Of a stretch of DNA of 64,000 bases, positions 52,916-62,285 are shown piece by piece. The DNA is from Actinoplanes xinjiangensis (GTDB lineage: Bacteria; Actinomycetota; Actinomycetes; Mycobacteriales; Micromonosporaceae). Position 1 is the first letter of the stretch. Every line of letters starts with the position of its first letter. A model generated the notes under the pieces. That model did not search any database. It saw only the letters and a list, made by a program, of their open reading frames with translations, and was not told where the DNA came from. The position numbers were made by a program, and so were the translations under genes. The DNA lies in assembly GCF_003148685.1 (NCBI RefSeq), contig NZ_QGGR01000001.1, forward strand, positions 1 through 64,000. The letters are read 5' to 3'.

Positions 52916-54019
52916 TTACGCCGGGAGCGACTTCACGACGAGCGGCAGGCCGACGAACGCGGCGAACGGCTCCAGGGCCGCAACCGCCTCGTCGAGGTCG
53001 AAGTCGGCCAGGGGCTGGACGGTGACGGTGACGGCCTTCTTGCCCAGGGTGCGTTTCCAGGTGGCCATCACCCGGCCGTCACGGACCAGCGTGGACTGGA
53101 AGATCCCGTTGCCACCGGGGACGACCTTGGCGACCTGCTCCCTGGTGGCCATCATGGAACGGTCCTTGTAGCCCAGCATGTACTCGTCGAACCCGGGCAG
53201 GGCCCACCAGCCGGTCACCGGGCCGACGTCGAGGACCTCCGGGTCGGCCCACATCTCGACGCCATCGACGTCGACCGGGGTGAGGCCGGCCGCGGCCACG
53301 CCCTTGCGGCAGTCGGTCAGCGTCAGGCCGGTCCAGCCGGCGAAGTCCTTCACGGTCGTCGGGCCGTGGGAGCGGAAATAGCGCTTCGCCAAGATGGCCA
53401 GACCCTCCTCGCGGGACGGGCTGTTGCGCTCGGCCACCCACTCGTCGAGCAGCACGAACGTCTGCTCGGCACCCCGGTTGGGTGCTATCGCCGTCACGCC
53501 CCGCTGACTCACATACCACAACAGGTGGTAACCGCGCTGACCGTCGACCGAGATGCCGCCCTCGGTCAGCGCGGTCATGCACTCGGACCGCGTCAAGCGG
53601 CCGCCGCCGGCCGCGACCGCGGCGGCCAGGACGTCCATGGCCCGGTGTGCGGTCTTCTCGTCGAGACCCAGATACTCCCAGCGCTTGGCCACGCCGCTGA
53701 GGGTGCGGACGCCGGCCAGCTCGAGCATCCAGTGCGCGTCGGCGGACGGAACCAGATGGACGGTGCCGCGCATCGGCCAGGTACGCACCACGTCGCCCCG
53801 CTCGGTGGCCGCGACCACCTCCGGCAGGGTCGCCCCGCGCAGGCGCACGCCCAGCGACCAGAGGATGCTGTTGAGGTCCTGGGCCTGCATGGCGCCGAAC
53901 CACTCGACGATGCCTGCCACATCCAGGCCTGCCACATCCAGGCCCGCCACATCCGGTCGCGTGCGCGGGCCGAGCAGCAGGCTGGTCATCCGGAGACTCA
54001 GGGCCGTGTTGGTGTCCAC
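52916..54019 (-). CDS. AlkZ/YcaQ-type winged-helix DNA glycosylase-like protein
   Basis: A 367-residue member of the HTH_42 family. The hallmark MQAQDLNS (QxQ-type motif) near residue 45 and RTWPMRGTVHLV are present. Family members AlkZ and YcaQ remove interstrand crosslinks or bulky alkylated bases. This one could repair DNA damage, perhaps from own secondary metabolites. GTG 54019 is the start. Residues ~22-36 contain three tandem DVAGL units from a 15-bp repeat. It is 19 bp downstream of pgi and likely co-transcribed. Confidence 0.85.
   Translation of the reverse strand: MDTNTALSLRMTSLLLGPRTRPDVAGLDVAGLDVAGIVEWFGAMQAQDLNSILWSLGVRLRGATLPEVVAATERGDVVRTWPMRGTVHLVPSADAHWMLELAGVRTLSGVAKRWEYLGLDEKTAHRAMDVLAAAVAAGGGRLTRSECMTALTEGGISVDGQRGYHLLWYVSQRGVTAIAPNRGAEQTFVLLDEWVAERNSPSREEGLAILAKRYFRSHGPTTVKDFAGWTGLTLTDCRKGVAAAGLTPVDVDGVEMWADPEVLDVGPVTGWWALPGFDEYMLGYKDRSMMATREQVAKVVPGGNGIFQSTLVRDGRVMATWKRTLGKKAVTVTVQPLADFDLDEAVAALEPFAAFVGLPLVVKSLPA
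53912..53956. repeat. 15-bp tandem repeat, three copies
   Basis: Units at 53912, 53927 and 53942, the first two identical. They encode DVAGL repeats near the N-terminus of the AlkZ-type protein and keep frame. Confidence 0.85.
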
Positions 54020-54038
54020 GGCCCCGAGCCTAAAGATT

Positions 54039-55670
54039 TCAGCGGCCGCGCTGCGACCGGTACCGCTTGATCAGCGCGTTCGTCGACGAGTCGCCGTCGT
54101 CGGACGGGGTCTCGCGGGAGGTCAGTCTCGGCGCGAGCTGGTTGGCCATCACCTTGCCCAGCTCGACACCCCACTGGTCGAACGAGTTGATCTCCCAGAT
54201 CACGCCCTGGGTGAACGTGATGTGCTCATAGAGGGCCACCAGCTGCCCGAACGTGGCCGGGGTGAGGCGCTCGGCGAGGATCGTGGTGGTCGGGTGGTTG
54301 CCCTGCATGACCCGGTGCGGCGCGATCTTCGCGTCGGTGCCCTCGGCCTCGACCTGCTCCAGCGTGCGGCCGAAGGCCAGCGCGCCGGTCTGGGCCAGGA
54401 AGTTCGACATGAACAGGTCGTGCATCTCGCCGATGTCGTGGTTGGGCACGCTGAACCCGATGAAGTCGGCCGGGATGAGCTTGGTGCCCTGGTGGATCAG
54501 CTGATAGAAGGCGTGCTGGCCGTTGGTGCCGGGCTCGCCCCAGAAGACCTCACCGGTCTGGAAGCTGGCCGGCTCGCCGGACAGGCGCACCGACTTGCCG
54601 TTGCTCTCCATGGTGAGCTGCTGCAGGTAGGCCGCGAAGCGGTGCAGATACTGCGCATAGGGCAGCACGGCGTGCGACTGGGCGCCGAGGAACGTGTTGT
54701 ACCAGACGTTGATCAGACCGAGCAGCGCCGGCACGTTGCGCTCGATCGGGGTGCTGCGGAAGTGCTCGTCGACGGCGTGGTAGCCGGAGAGCATCTCGGC
54801 GAACCGCTCCCTGCCGATCGCGATCATGACGGAGAGACCGACGGCGGACGGCAGCGAGTAGCGGCCACCCACCCAGTCCCAGAAGCCGAACATGTTCGCC
54901 GTGTCGATGCCGAAGTCGGCGACCTTCGACGCGTTGGTGCTGACCGCGACGAAGTGCTTGGCGACCGCGGCGGCGTCGCCACCAAGGCCCTCCAGCAGCC
55001 AGGAGCGCGCCTCCTTGGCGTTGGTCAGCGTCTCCTGCGTGGTGAAGGTCTTGGACACCACGATGAACAGGGTGGTGGCCGGGTCGAGGTCGTGGGTCTT
55101 CTCGAACAGGTCGGTGGGGTCGATGTTCGAGATGAACCGGCACTCGATGTCGCGCTGGGTGAAGTCCTTCAGCGCCTCGTAGGCCATCACGGGGCCGAGG
55201 TCGGAGCCGCCGATGCCGATGTTGACGATCGTCTTGATGCGCTCGCCGGTGTGGCCCTTCCACTCCCCCGAGCGCACCTTCTCGGCGAAGGCACCCATCT
55301 TGTCGAGGACCTCGTGCACGTCGGCGACGACGTCCTGGCCGTCGACGACCAGCGACGCGTCACGCGGCAGCCGCAGCGCAGTGTGCAGGACGGCCCGGTC
55401 CTCGGTGATGTTGATGTGCTCGCCGGTGAACATGCCGGTGATCTTCTCGCTGAGTTTCGCCCGCTGCGCCAGCGCGAAGAGGGCACTCAGCACCTCGTCG
55501 GTGACCAGGTTCTTGCTGTAGTCGACGTAGAGGTCGGCGACCTCGGCGGCGTAGCGGTCGCCGCGCTGCGGGTCACTGCCGAACAGGTCGCGCAGGTGCA
55601 CGGCGGCGAACTTCTCGGCCAGCCCCTGAAGGGTCTGCCACTCGGCGCTGTCGGAAACGTGTTCGCTCAT
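54039..55670 (-). CDS. pgi: Glucose-6-phosphate isomerase
   Basis: A 543-residue enzyme of glycolysis that interconverts glucose 6-phosphate and fructose 6-phosphate. Signatures are intact: [12 protein letters not shown] (phosphate site), [13 protein letters not shown], the [18 protein letters not shown] signature, and [17 protein letters not shown] at the C-terminal end. Length is usual for the family. ATG 55670 is close to a GGGAGAG site. It is followed by the AlkZ-like gene on the same strand. Confidence 0.97.
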   Translation of the reverse strand: MSEHVSDSAEWQTLQGLAEKFAAVHLRDLFGSDPQRGDRYAAEVADLYVDYSKNLVTDEVLSALFALAQRAKLSEKITGMFTGEHINITEDRAVLHTALRLPRDASLVVDGQDVVADVHEVLDKMGAFAEKVRSGEWKGHTGERIKTIVNIGIGGSDLGPVMAYEALKDFTQRDIECRFISNIDPTDLFEKTHDLDPATTLFIVVSKTFTTQETLTNAKEARSWLLEGLGGDAAAVAKHFVAVSTNASKVADFGIDTANMFGFWDWVGGRYSLPSAVGLSVMIAIGRERFAEMLSGYHAVDEHFRSTPIERNVPALLGLINVWYNTFLGAQSHAVLPYAQYLHRFAAYLQQLTMESNGKSVRLSGEPASFQTGEVFWGEPGTNGQHAFYQLIHQGTKLIPADFIGFSVPNHDIGEMHDLFMSNFLAQTGALAFGRTLEQVEAEGTDAKIAPHRVMQGNHPTTTILAERLTPATFGQLVALYEHITFTQGVIWEINSFDQWGVELGKVMANQLAPRLTSRETPSDDGDSSTNALIKRYRSQRGR

Positions 55671-55976
55671 CTCTCCCACTCCGAACCTGGACGACGCACA
55701 AATCGTGGCACGATCCGCTGCCCGGCACCCGCGAACCGGCCGCACTGTCGTGTCCTGTCCGCGAGGTTAGTACTCCCGACAACCCGATGCGGCCTCGGTG
55801 TCCTTCTTCTCACTTCCGTGAACCCGTACCCGTGTCGGGCTGCTCTACACCCCACCGGCGATCGTCGGATGGGCGGTCGCGATCGGCCCGTGACCGGCGG
55901 GCTGCCCGGCCGTCGGCACCCTCCCGATCCGGACGGCCGGGCGAAAATGTCGTACCCCGCATCTAGTTTTCTGCGC

Positions 55977-57311
55977 ATGGTTTCCGCGGCGTACTCGTAC
56001 CTCGGCTCGTCGGTCCTCGACGACGGCCTCACCCTGCAGACCTCCGGTGGTCCCGCAGCGCACCCCCGTTTCTTCACCGGCTTCCTCACCGACCCCGGCG
56101 CCGCGGCCACCGGCCTGTTAGCCGTGGCCGAGGTCGCCCGGACCCGGTACTTCCGGCCCCTGCCGCCGGCCAGCCTCGACCCGGTCGTCACCGCCGGCTC
56201 CGACCGGCTGCGGTTCGAGTCGTTCTCCGGCTGCTGCGGCGTCTACGCCCGGATGGACGTGCTGCCCGGCGGCCTCGACGGCGACATCGTCGCGCACGGC
56301 ACCACCAACGTCGACGTCAACGTGCCGCTGCAGCGGGCGCTGACCCGGGTCGGCCGGGCCGATCCGATGCACGTCGCGGTCGGCCCCGACGACCTCACCG
56401 TCACCACGTTCGACGGCAGCCTGGTGGAGAAGAAGGTGCCGTTGCCGTCGCGCTGGCTGCGCGGCTTCGCCGAGGCGCAGGTGCTCACCGCCCGTTTCGA
56501 CCCGCGCGCCGAGATCGGCGTCACCGAGGCCCGCATCCTGCTCAACCGGCTCCCGGCCGCCGACAGATCGGTGCTGTGGGCGGTTCCGGCGGGGCGTTCG
56601 CTGCGCTTCACCTCCCGGCCGGTGCCGGGTGCGGTGTGCCTGCCGGGCGCCGGCCGGCTGGCGGCCCTCAAACCCTTCCTGCGGTACGCGACGGGGCTGC
56701 GCGTCTACGGCCCGGCCGTCGTCGCGGGCAGTGGCCCGGTGGCCAGCACGTGGGAGCTGAGCATGCCGTCGCTGCGGCTGTCGCTGACCCTGTCGCCGGA
56801 GCCGTACCGCGGGTTCTCCGGTGAGGGCGCCGTCCTGGACGCCCTGGCAAGTGACGAGGCTGCCGACGACGCCGACCTGGTCAGTGCCCTGCTGTCGTGG
56901 GATCCGACGATCGACGTCGACGCGCTGGCCACCGCGTCCGGGCTGGACGCGAGCCGGGTCCGCGACGCACTCACCCAGCTGGGCACGGCGGGGCGGGTCG
57001 GCTACGACGTGGCCGAGGCCGGCTACTTCCATCGCACCCTGCCGTATTCAGCCGACGTGGTGGAGCGGATGAACCCGCGGCTCGCCGGCGCCCGTGCCCT
57101 GGTCACGGCCGGTGCGGTCACCGCCGGGCCGGAGGTGTCGGTGGTGCGCAGCGGCGGGGAGACGTACCACGTCCGCGACGCCACCTCCTGCACGTGCCCG
57201 TGGTGGGCCAGGCACCGGGGCGAGCGCGGGCCGTGCAAGCACGCCCTCGCCGTCCGCATGGTCCAGGCCGGCGCGGTCGTCGAGGATGCCGAGGAGGAGA
57301 TGGCGGTATGA
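55977..57311 (+). CDS. SWIM zinc-finger protein
   Basis: A 444-residue protein whose C-terminal SWIM motif reads TCTCPWWARHRGERGPCKHALA (Cys, Cys, Cys, His). The first ~280 residues form a beta-rich domain unrelated to the first SWIM protein of the window. ATG 55977 is preferred; the same frame is open far upstream but runs antisense to pgi. It shares four bases with the following DUF6493 gene, so the two are translated together. A rare TTA is codon 48. Confidence 0.87.
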   Translation: MVSAAYSYLGSSVLDDGLTLQTSGGPAAHPRFFTGFLTDPGAAATGLLAVAEVARTRYFRPLPPASLDPVVTAGSDRLRFESFSGCCGVYARMDVLPGGLDGDIVAHGTTNVDVNVPLQRALTRVGRADPMHVAVGPDDLTVTTFDGSLVEKKVPLPSRWLRGFAEAQVLTARFDPRAEIGVTEARILLNRLPAADRSVLWAVPAGRSLRFTSRPVPGAVCLPGAGRLAALKPFLRYATGLRVYGPAVVAGSGPVASTWELSMPSLRLSLTLSPEPYRGFSGEGAVLDALASDEAADDADLVSALLSWDPTIDVDALATASGLDASRVRDALTQLGTAGRVGYDVAEAGYFHRTLPYSADVVERMNPRLAGARALVTAGAVTAGPEVSVVRSGGETYHVRDATSCTCPWWARHRGERGPCKHALAVRMVQAGAVVEDAEEEMAV

Positions 57312-59989
57312 GCCTGGACTGGGAGACCGTCGACCGTCGCGCCCGCAGCGGCGACCAGCCCGGAGTGGCCCGGCTGATCCTGGAGGCCACCGAGCCGGAG
57401 CGGCTGGCGTTCGCCAAGGCCGTCGAGTCCGGTATCAAGGGCACCGACCCGGAGGTGTACTGGCGGGCCCACGTGGATCCGGCGCCCGGGTATGCGCTCG
57501 CCGTGATCGGGACGGCGCCGACCGCCGCCCGGGCGGCGACCATGCTGCTGCGGCGCGGACTGCGCGACTCGTGGCAGCGCATCCAACTCGGGCGGCTCAC
57601 GCAGATCGCCGACGCCCGGCACCTCGACTGGCTCGGCGAGCTGGGCGAGCGACTGTGCGTACGGCTGCCCACCCGCGACGTGTGGGACGGCGGCGACTGG
57701 GCTTTCGCCGCCGGGCTCCTGCACGCGGGCGGGGCGCAGCCACCGGTCACCGAAGGTGTGGTGCGGGGCTGGCTCGCTCGGCTGATCGGGCTGCGGGACG
57801 GGCGGACGCCGCCACTCAGCGGGCGGCTGCGCGACGATCCGCACCTCGACCTGCTGCTGCCCGGCGTCTTCGAGATCGACGGCATGGGCGCCGACATCTA
57901 CCACGCCACCTGGGGCGAGGACCCGGCGCAGAAATCGGGGATGCGGTTCCACGACGCGGTCGCCGCACTGGTCGCCGAGGGCCGCCTGGAGCGCAAACCG
58001 ATCCTCGCCGCGACCGTGGACCGGCTGGCCCGTGGCGACAAGCCGAACGCGTTGCGCCCGTTCGTGCTGCTGCACGACGAGCTGGCGCCGACGGTCGACG
58101 AGATCGCCGCGCACGCCCTCGACTACGCCCGGCTGCTCGCCGAAGGCCCCGGCGCGATCGCCACGCTGGCGCAGCGCTGTCTGCGCACGCTCGACGACAC
58201 CGGCCGCCTCGATGTGGACACCCTCCTCGAGAGCAGCCTGCCGGTCCTGTTCCGCAAAGAGAAGGCCCTGGTCAAGGCACAGATCACCTGGTTGGAGAAA
58301 GTGGCGAGGCGAGAGCCGGAGCGGGCCGCTGAGGTGTTCGAGACGGTCGCGGCCGCGTTCGGGCATCCGGCTCTCGACATTCAGGAACGCGCCCTCACCC
58401 TGATCACCAGGCATCTGCCCGCCCTGCCCGCGGACACCGTCGCCCGCATCGCTGAGGCGACCACGGCCCTGGCCGGTGACCTGCCGGCCCGGGCGGCCGC
58501 CGTGTTCGGCACGACCGTCGGGGCCGGGCCCGGCCCCGAACTGCCGCCCTACCCGGGGCCGGCGCTCATGCCGGCGCCGATCACCGCCGCGGCCGAGCTG
58601 GCCGAGGAGATCGCGGTCCTCGTGCACGAGGAGTCCGGCGTCCGGTGGGAGCGGGTCCTGGCCGCCCTCGTCAGCCTGCACTCCGACGGCCGCGGCGAGG
58701 AACTGGCCACCGTCCTGCCACCACTGCTCGACCGGTATCCGGGGGAGCTGAGCGACGACACATGGAACCGGGGTGCGGCCCTGGCCTGCCTCGGTGCCGC
58801 GATCTCGGTGGCGACCGGCCGGCCCCGCGACCACGGCACCCACCAGCGGCTGTACGGCGCGGTGCGGACCGCCCGGCAGGAAGGACGGCGTGGCGGCATC
58901 GGCTCGGACCTGTCCAGCGCGCCCGACGGGGTGCTGGCCCTGCGGATCGCCGAGATCGCGGTGCACCTCAACGGCTCGATGATGCCGATGCTGGTCGCCA
59001 CACCCACCCACGTGAACGGCAACCTCGACCCGGAGGTCCTGCTGGACCGGCTGTCCCGGGCGGAGGCCGAGGGCTGGCAGCCGTGGCCGTTCGACCTGGA
59101 GCAGGCCCTGCTGCGCCTGCCCCGTACCGAGGTTCCCGCCGAGGTGACACGCCGGGCCACGGCGCTGACCTCACCGGCCGGGCGGCAGCTCGCCCAGTGG
59201 CTCGGCTCCGGTGGCCTGCCCGACCCCGCCAGTGAACTGTTCATGCAGGTGCCGGCCATCCACGAGCGCGGGTTCGTGTGGGGCGTCGACGTGCCCCGGC
59301 GGATGGCGGCGACCCTGCGCCCGTCCCGTGACGGCGGGCTGCGCCTGGAACGGCAGCTCCTCACCCTCGACCCGCCGGCGCACCCGAAATGGGCGCCGGA
59401 CCAGTTCGGGGAGCGGCCGGGCGTGCTGGCCATGGTGCTGCCACACCATCGGGAGGTGGCCGCGGCCTGGGCGATCGGCGAACTCGCCGCCCTCGCCGAC
59501 CAGGATCAGCGCGGCAACGGCCGGCTGCTGCCCCTGCTGGCCGAAGGCACCGGTCGCATCGGCCCGGCCCTCACCTACGGCATGGCGTACACGTTCGGCG
59601 CCAAACAGGAAGCCGACCGCGCCGCCGCCGTCGACGCGTTCCTGATGATGGCGGCGGGTCCGGAGCCGTTCGCGGGGCCGGTCGGCGCCGCGCTGGCCGA
59701 CCTGGCGTCGGACAGCGCGGTGAAACTCAACCGGGTGCTGCCCGCCCTCAGCGACGTCCACCGCTCCGGCGGATCCGCCGCCATCTGGGAGCTGTTGACG
59801 GCGGCGCTGCCACCGTTGCTCGCGGCGAACCATCGGGCGCTGGCCGATCTGCTGGAACTCGCCACCCAGGTAGCCGTCGCCATCGGCGCCCGGACCGAGA
59901 TCCCGGGCCTGGCCGCGGTCGCCGGCCGACCAGGAACGTCGCGCCTGGTCCGGGAGGCGAAGCGCCTGCATGCGGCCCTCGCCGCCTGA
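57308..59989 (+). CDS. DUF6493-like large protein
   Basis: An 893-residue soluble protein, rich in Ala and Leu helices like HEAT-type repeat proteins, as in DUF6493 proteins that accompany SWIM genes in actinobacteria. No enzymatic motif is visible. Overlap ATGA with the SWIM gene indicates strict co-expression, and a complex is likely. In other genomes SWIM/DUF6493 pairs neighbour MoxR ATPase and VWA genes; none lie downstream here, where a repeat array follows. Function unknown. Confidence 0.7.
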   Translation: MSLDWETVDRRARSGDQPGVARLILEATEPERLAFAKAVESGIKGTDPEVYWRAHVDPAPGYALAVIGTAPTAARAATMLLRRGLRDSWQRIQLGRLTQIADARHLDWLGELGERLCVRLPTRDVWDGGDWAFAAGLLHAGGAQPPVTEGVVRGWLARLIGLRDGRTPPLSGRLRDDPHLDLLLPGVFEIDGMGADIYHATWGEDPAQKSGMRFHDAVAALVAEGRLERKPILAATVDRLARGDKPNALRPFVLLHDELAPTVDEIAAHALDYARLLAEGPGAIATLAQRCLRTLDDTGRLDVDTLLESSLPVLFRKEKALVKAQITWLEKVARREPERAAEVFETVAAAFGHPALDIQERALTLITRHLPALPADTVARIAEATTALAGDLPARAAAVFGTTVGAGPGPELPPYPGPALMPAPITAAAELAEEIAVLVHEESGVRWERVLAALVSLHSDGRGEELATVLPPLLDRYPGELSDDTWNRGAALACLGAAISVATGRPRDHGTHQRLYGAVRTARQEGRRGGIGSDLSSAPDGVLALRIAEIAVHLNGSMMPMLVATPTHVNGNLDPEVLLDRLSRAEAEGWQPWPFDLEQALLRLPRTEVPAEVTRRATALTSPAGRQLAQWLGSGGLPDPASELFMQVPAIHERGFVWGVDVPRRMAATLRPSRDGGLRLERQLLTLDPPAHPKWAPDQFGERPGVLAMVLPHHREVAAAWAIGELAALADQDQRGNGRLLPLLAEGTGRIGPALTYGMAYTFGAKQEADRAAAVDAFLMMAAGPEPFAGPVGAALADLASDSAVKLNRVLPALSDVHRSGGSAAIWELLTAALPPLLAANHRALADLLELATQVAVAIGARTEIPGLAAVAGRPGTSRLVREAKRLHAALAA

Positions 59990-61010
59990 CCTGCCGGTTC
60001 GCCCCGTGGGTGCCGCTCCCCCGGCGCCCACGGCCCAGGATGTCTCCTCATCAGGGTCCGGCGACCGGAGGGATCAACGGCGTGTCGTGGCTTGCCTGCA
60101 CGTGACTTCTCGGGCGGTTTCCTCACGGCTGCCGACCGCTCCCTCGCAGCGAACGGCCGCAGTTCCTCACGGGAGCCGAGCGCTTCTGCCGGCAGCGGCT
60201 GACCGCATTGCCTCACGGCAGCCGACCGCCTCCGCTCGCAACGGCTGACCGCATTGCCTCACGGCAGCCGACCGCCTCTGCCCGCAACGGCCGATCGCAT
60301 TGCCTCACGGCAGCCGACCGCCTCCGCTCGCAACGGCTGACCGCATTGCCTCACGGCAGCCGACCGCCTCCGCTCGCAACGGCTGACCGCATTGCCTCAC
60401 GGCAGCCGACCGCCTCTGCCCGCAACGGCCGATCGCATTGCCTCACGGCAGCCGACCGCCTCCGCTCGCAACGGCTGACCGCATTGCCTCACGGCAGCCG
60501 ACCGCCTCCGCTCGCAACGGCTGACCGCATTGCCTCACGGCAGCCGACCGCCTCTGCCCGCAACGGCCGATCGCATTGCCTCACGGCAGCCGACCGCCTC
60601 CGCTCGCAACGGCCGATCGCATTGCCTCACGGCAGCCGACCGCCTCCGCCCGCAACGGCCGACCGCATTGCCTCACGGCAGCCGACCGCCTCCGCTCGCA
60701 ACGGCCGATCGCATTGCCTCACGGCAGCCGACCGCCTCCGCTCGCAACGGCCGATCGCATTGCCTCACGGCAGCCGACCGCCTCCGCTCGCAACGGCCGA
60801 TCGCATTGCCTCACGGCAGCCGACCGCCTCTGCCCGCAACGGCCGACCACATTGCCTCACGGCCGCGTGCCCGGGTGGCTTGCGGCCGCCGAGGCCCACA
60901 CCGGCATCCATACGGGCACCCACACCGGCCACCGGCACCGGCGGGGCAGGAAGAATCCGCCAAGACGCCCCGGGTGAGAACCCGGGAGAGGCCTCACAGG
61001 AGTTCGGGCG
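59990..61010. other. 1-kb convergent intergenic region
   Basis: Apart from the tandem array (60117-60880) it holds a GC-rich stretch. A CCCGGGTGAGAACCCGGG hairpin lies near 60969-60986 (perfect 6-bp stem CCCGGG around TGAGAA), a possible terminator for the SIMPL gene. Long frames over the array arise from the repeat and are not called as genes. Confidence 0.6.
60117..60880. repeat. 46-bp tandem repeat array with higher-order period of 138 bp
   Basis: ATTGCCTCACGG occurs 15 times at exactly 46-bp steps from 60207 to 60851, giving 14 full units (start CGCATTGCC at 60203) and a diverged end. Two further degenerate units lie at ~60117-60202. Units fall into types by two variable sites (CGCTCGC/TGCCCGC and GGCTGAC/GGCCGAT), in the order A B A A B A A B C D C C C E, so the first eight follow a three-unit period. 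The array fills the convergent gap between the DUF6493 and SIMPL genes. Confidence 0.95.
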
Positions 61011-62126
61011 TCAGGGAGTGAGCATCGCCTTTCCGGTTGCGGGCGCGAGGATCCATTCGACGGTTACCGTGACCGACACGCGCTGGCGGCCCGGCTCGAT
61101 GGGGACGGACATGTCCCCCGAGCCCAGGCTGGCCATCATCTTGTCCCGTTGGACGGGTTCCTCGTAGCCGAGGGTCGGCTCGCTGATCTTGACGACTCGG
61201 CCCAGAGGGCGTCCGGCTTCCCGGGCGTACAGTTCGGCCTTGGCTCGGGCGTCGGTGAAGGCCTTCTTGCGGGCTTCGGCGATCAGGGCGGTGTTCTCCT
61301 CGATCGCGAACGACACCCCGGTGAGGCGGGCCGCGTCCCCGCCGGCGGTGATCGCCACGGTCATCAGGGCTCCGGCCTTCGACAGGTCGCGGATCGTCGC
61401 GGTGAGTCCCTGGTTGACGTTGTAGCCAGTCACTTTGCCTTTGTCGTCGGTCGTCGAGGTGACGCTGACGTTCGCCGTCTGGAGGTCGGCCCGGGCGACG
61501 CCGGCGCGGACGAGTGCGTCGCGCATCCGGGTGGCCGCCTTGACCGCCTGGTCCAAGGCCGCAGCGACGGTGGCGGCGGTGGTGTCGACCGCGAGATCGG
61601 CGGTAAGTGTGTCGGGCTCACCGAAGACCGCGCCGGTTCCGGTGACCAGCACACTCTCCCACGCGGGATCCGACGCGGAGGCGCCGGAACGACCCGCGGG
61701 AGCGGCAGAGGAGGCACCAGAGCTACCGGCCGGAGCAGCGGCGCCACCGGAACGAGCAACCGGAGCGGCGGCAGCGCCGGAACGAGTGGCCTGAGCGGTG
61801 GCAGCGCCGGAAGCAGCGACCGCAGCAGCGGCAGCACCGGAACCAGCGACCGGAGCGGCGGCGCCGGAAAGAGCGACGGAGGACGTGCCGAATCGAGCGG
61901 CAGAGGGCACGGCGGCGGAGTGGCCGGCGGGTGCCGTAGCGGACGAAGGGAGCGAGGTAACAGAGCGAGAAGCGAACGAAGAAGCGGAGAAAGACGTAGA
62001 GGAGGACGTGAGGGCGGAAGCGAGACCTGGTGAGGCGAGCACCGGCGGGGCGCCGAGCAGGGCGGACGAGAGTGCGCCGGATGCCGTCAGGACGAGCGCT
62101 GGAACAGTGACACGTGAACGATTCAT
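61011..62126 (-). CDS. Secreted SIMPL-domain (DUF541) protein with Ala/Ser-rich linker
   Basis: A 371-residue exported protein. Signal peptide (LSSALLGAPPVLA), then a ~130-residue low-complexity region rich in Ala, Ser, Gly and Pro with repeats of type APVARSGGAAAP, then a SIMPL domain (from VTGTGAVFGEPDTLTADLAV; NVSVTSTTDDKGKVTGY; ARKKAFTDARAKAELYA). SIMPL proteins form ring-like periplasmic or surface assemblies; the biochemical role is unclear. ATG 62126 with AGGTGGG is preferred; the frame upstream is antisense to the kinase. The linker would hold the domain away from the cell wall. Confidence 0.85.
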   Translation of the reverse strand: MNRSRVTVPALVLTASGALSSALLGAPPVLASPGLASALTSSSTSFSASSFASRSVTSLPSSATAPAGHSAAVPSAARFGTSSVALSGAAAPVAGSGAAAAAVAASGAATAQATRSGAAAAPVARSGGAAAPAGSSGASSAAPAGRSGASASDPAWESVLVTGTGAVFGEPDTLTADLAVDTTAATVAAALDQAVKAATRMRDALVRAGVARADLQTANVSVTSTTDDKGKVTGYNVNQGLTATIRDLSKAGALMTVAITAGGDAARLTGVSFAIEENTALIAEARKKAFTDARAKAELYAREAGRPLGRVVKISEPTLGYEEPVQRDKMMASLGSGDMSVPIEPGRQRVSVTVTVEWILAPATGKAMLTP

Positions 62127-62285
62127 TTTCCCACCTTTTGAGCCGTTTTCCTCCCTATTCAAGACCTCGGGCCCACCGGACCATCGGGTATTCCCCGCAT
62201 CTCGACACGTCAGGGCGAAGGGGCCGCGGCTCGTGCGGCTGCGTACTGTATGCCGGTCCGTGTCCAACGTCGATGGGCTTGATCG

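Noticed and set aside
53553..55976. Upstream extension of the second SWIM gene to 1252 residues
   Set aside because: The extra part is antisense to pgi and the AlkZ-like gene; the SWIM protein begins naturally at 55977.
60117..60880. CRISPR array
   Set aside because: The whole 46-bp unit is repeated with no unique spacers, and no cas genes are near.
60208..61167. 319-residue open frame on the plus strand over the tandem array
   Set aside because: All three forward frames are open because the 46-bp unit has no stop in any frame; the 46-residue peptide repeat only mirrors the DNA. No ribosome site, and it runs antisense into the SIMPL gene.
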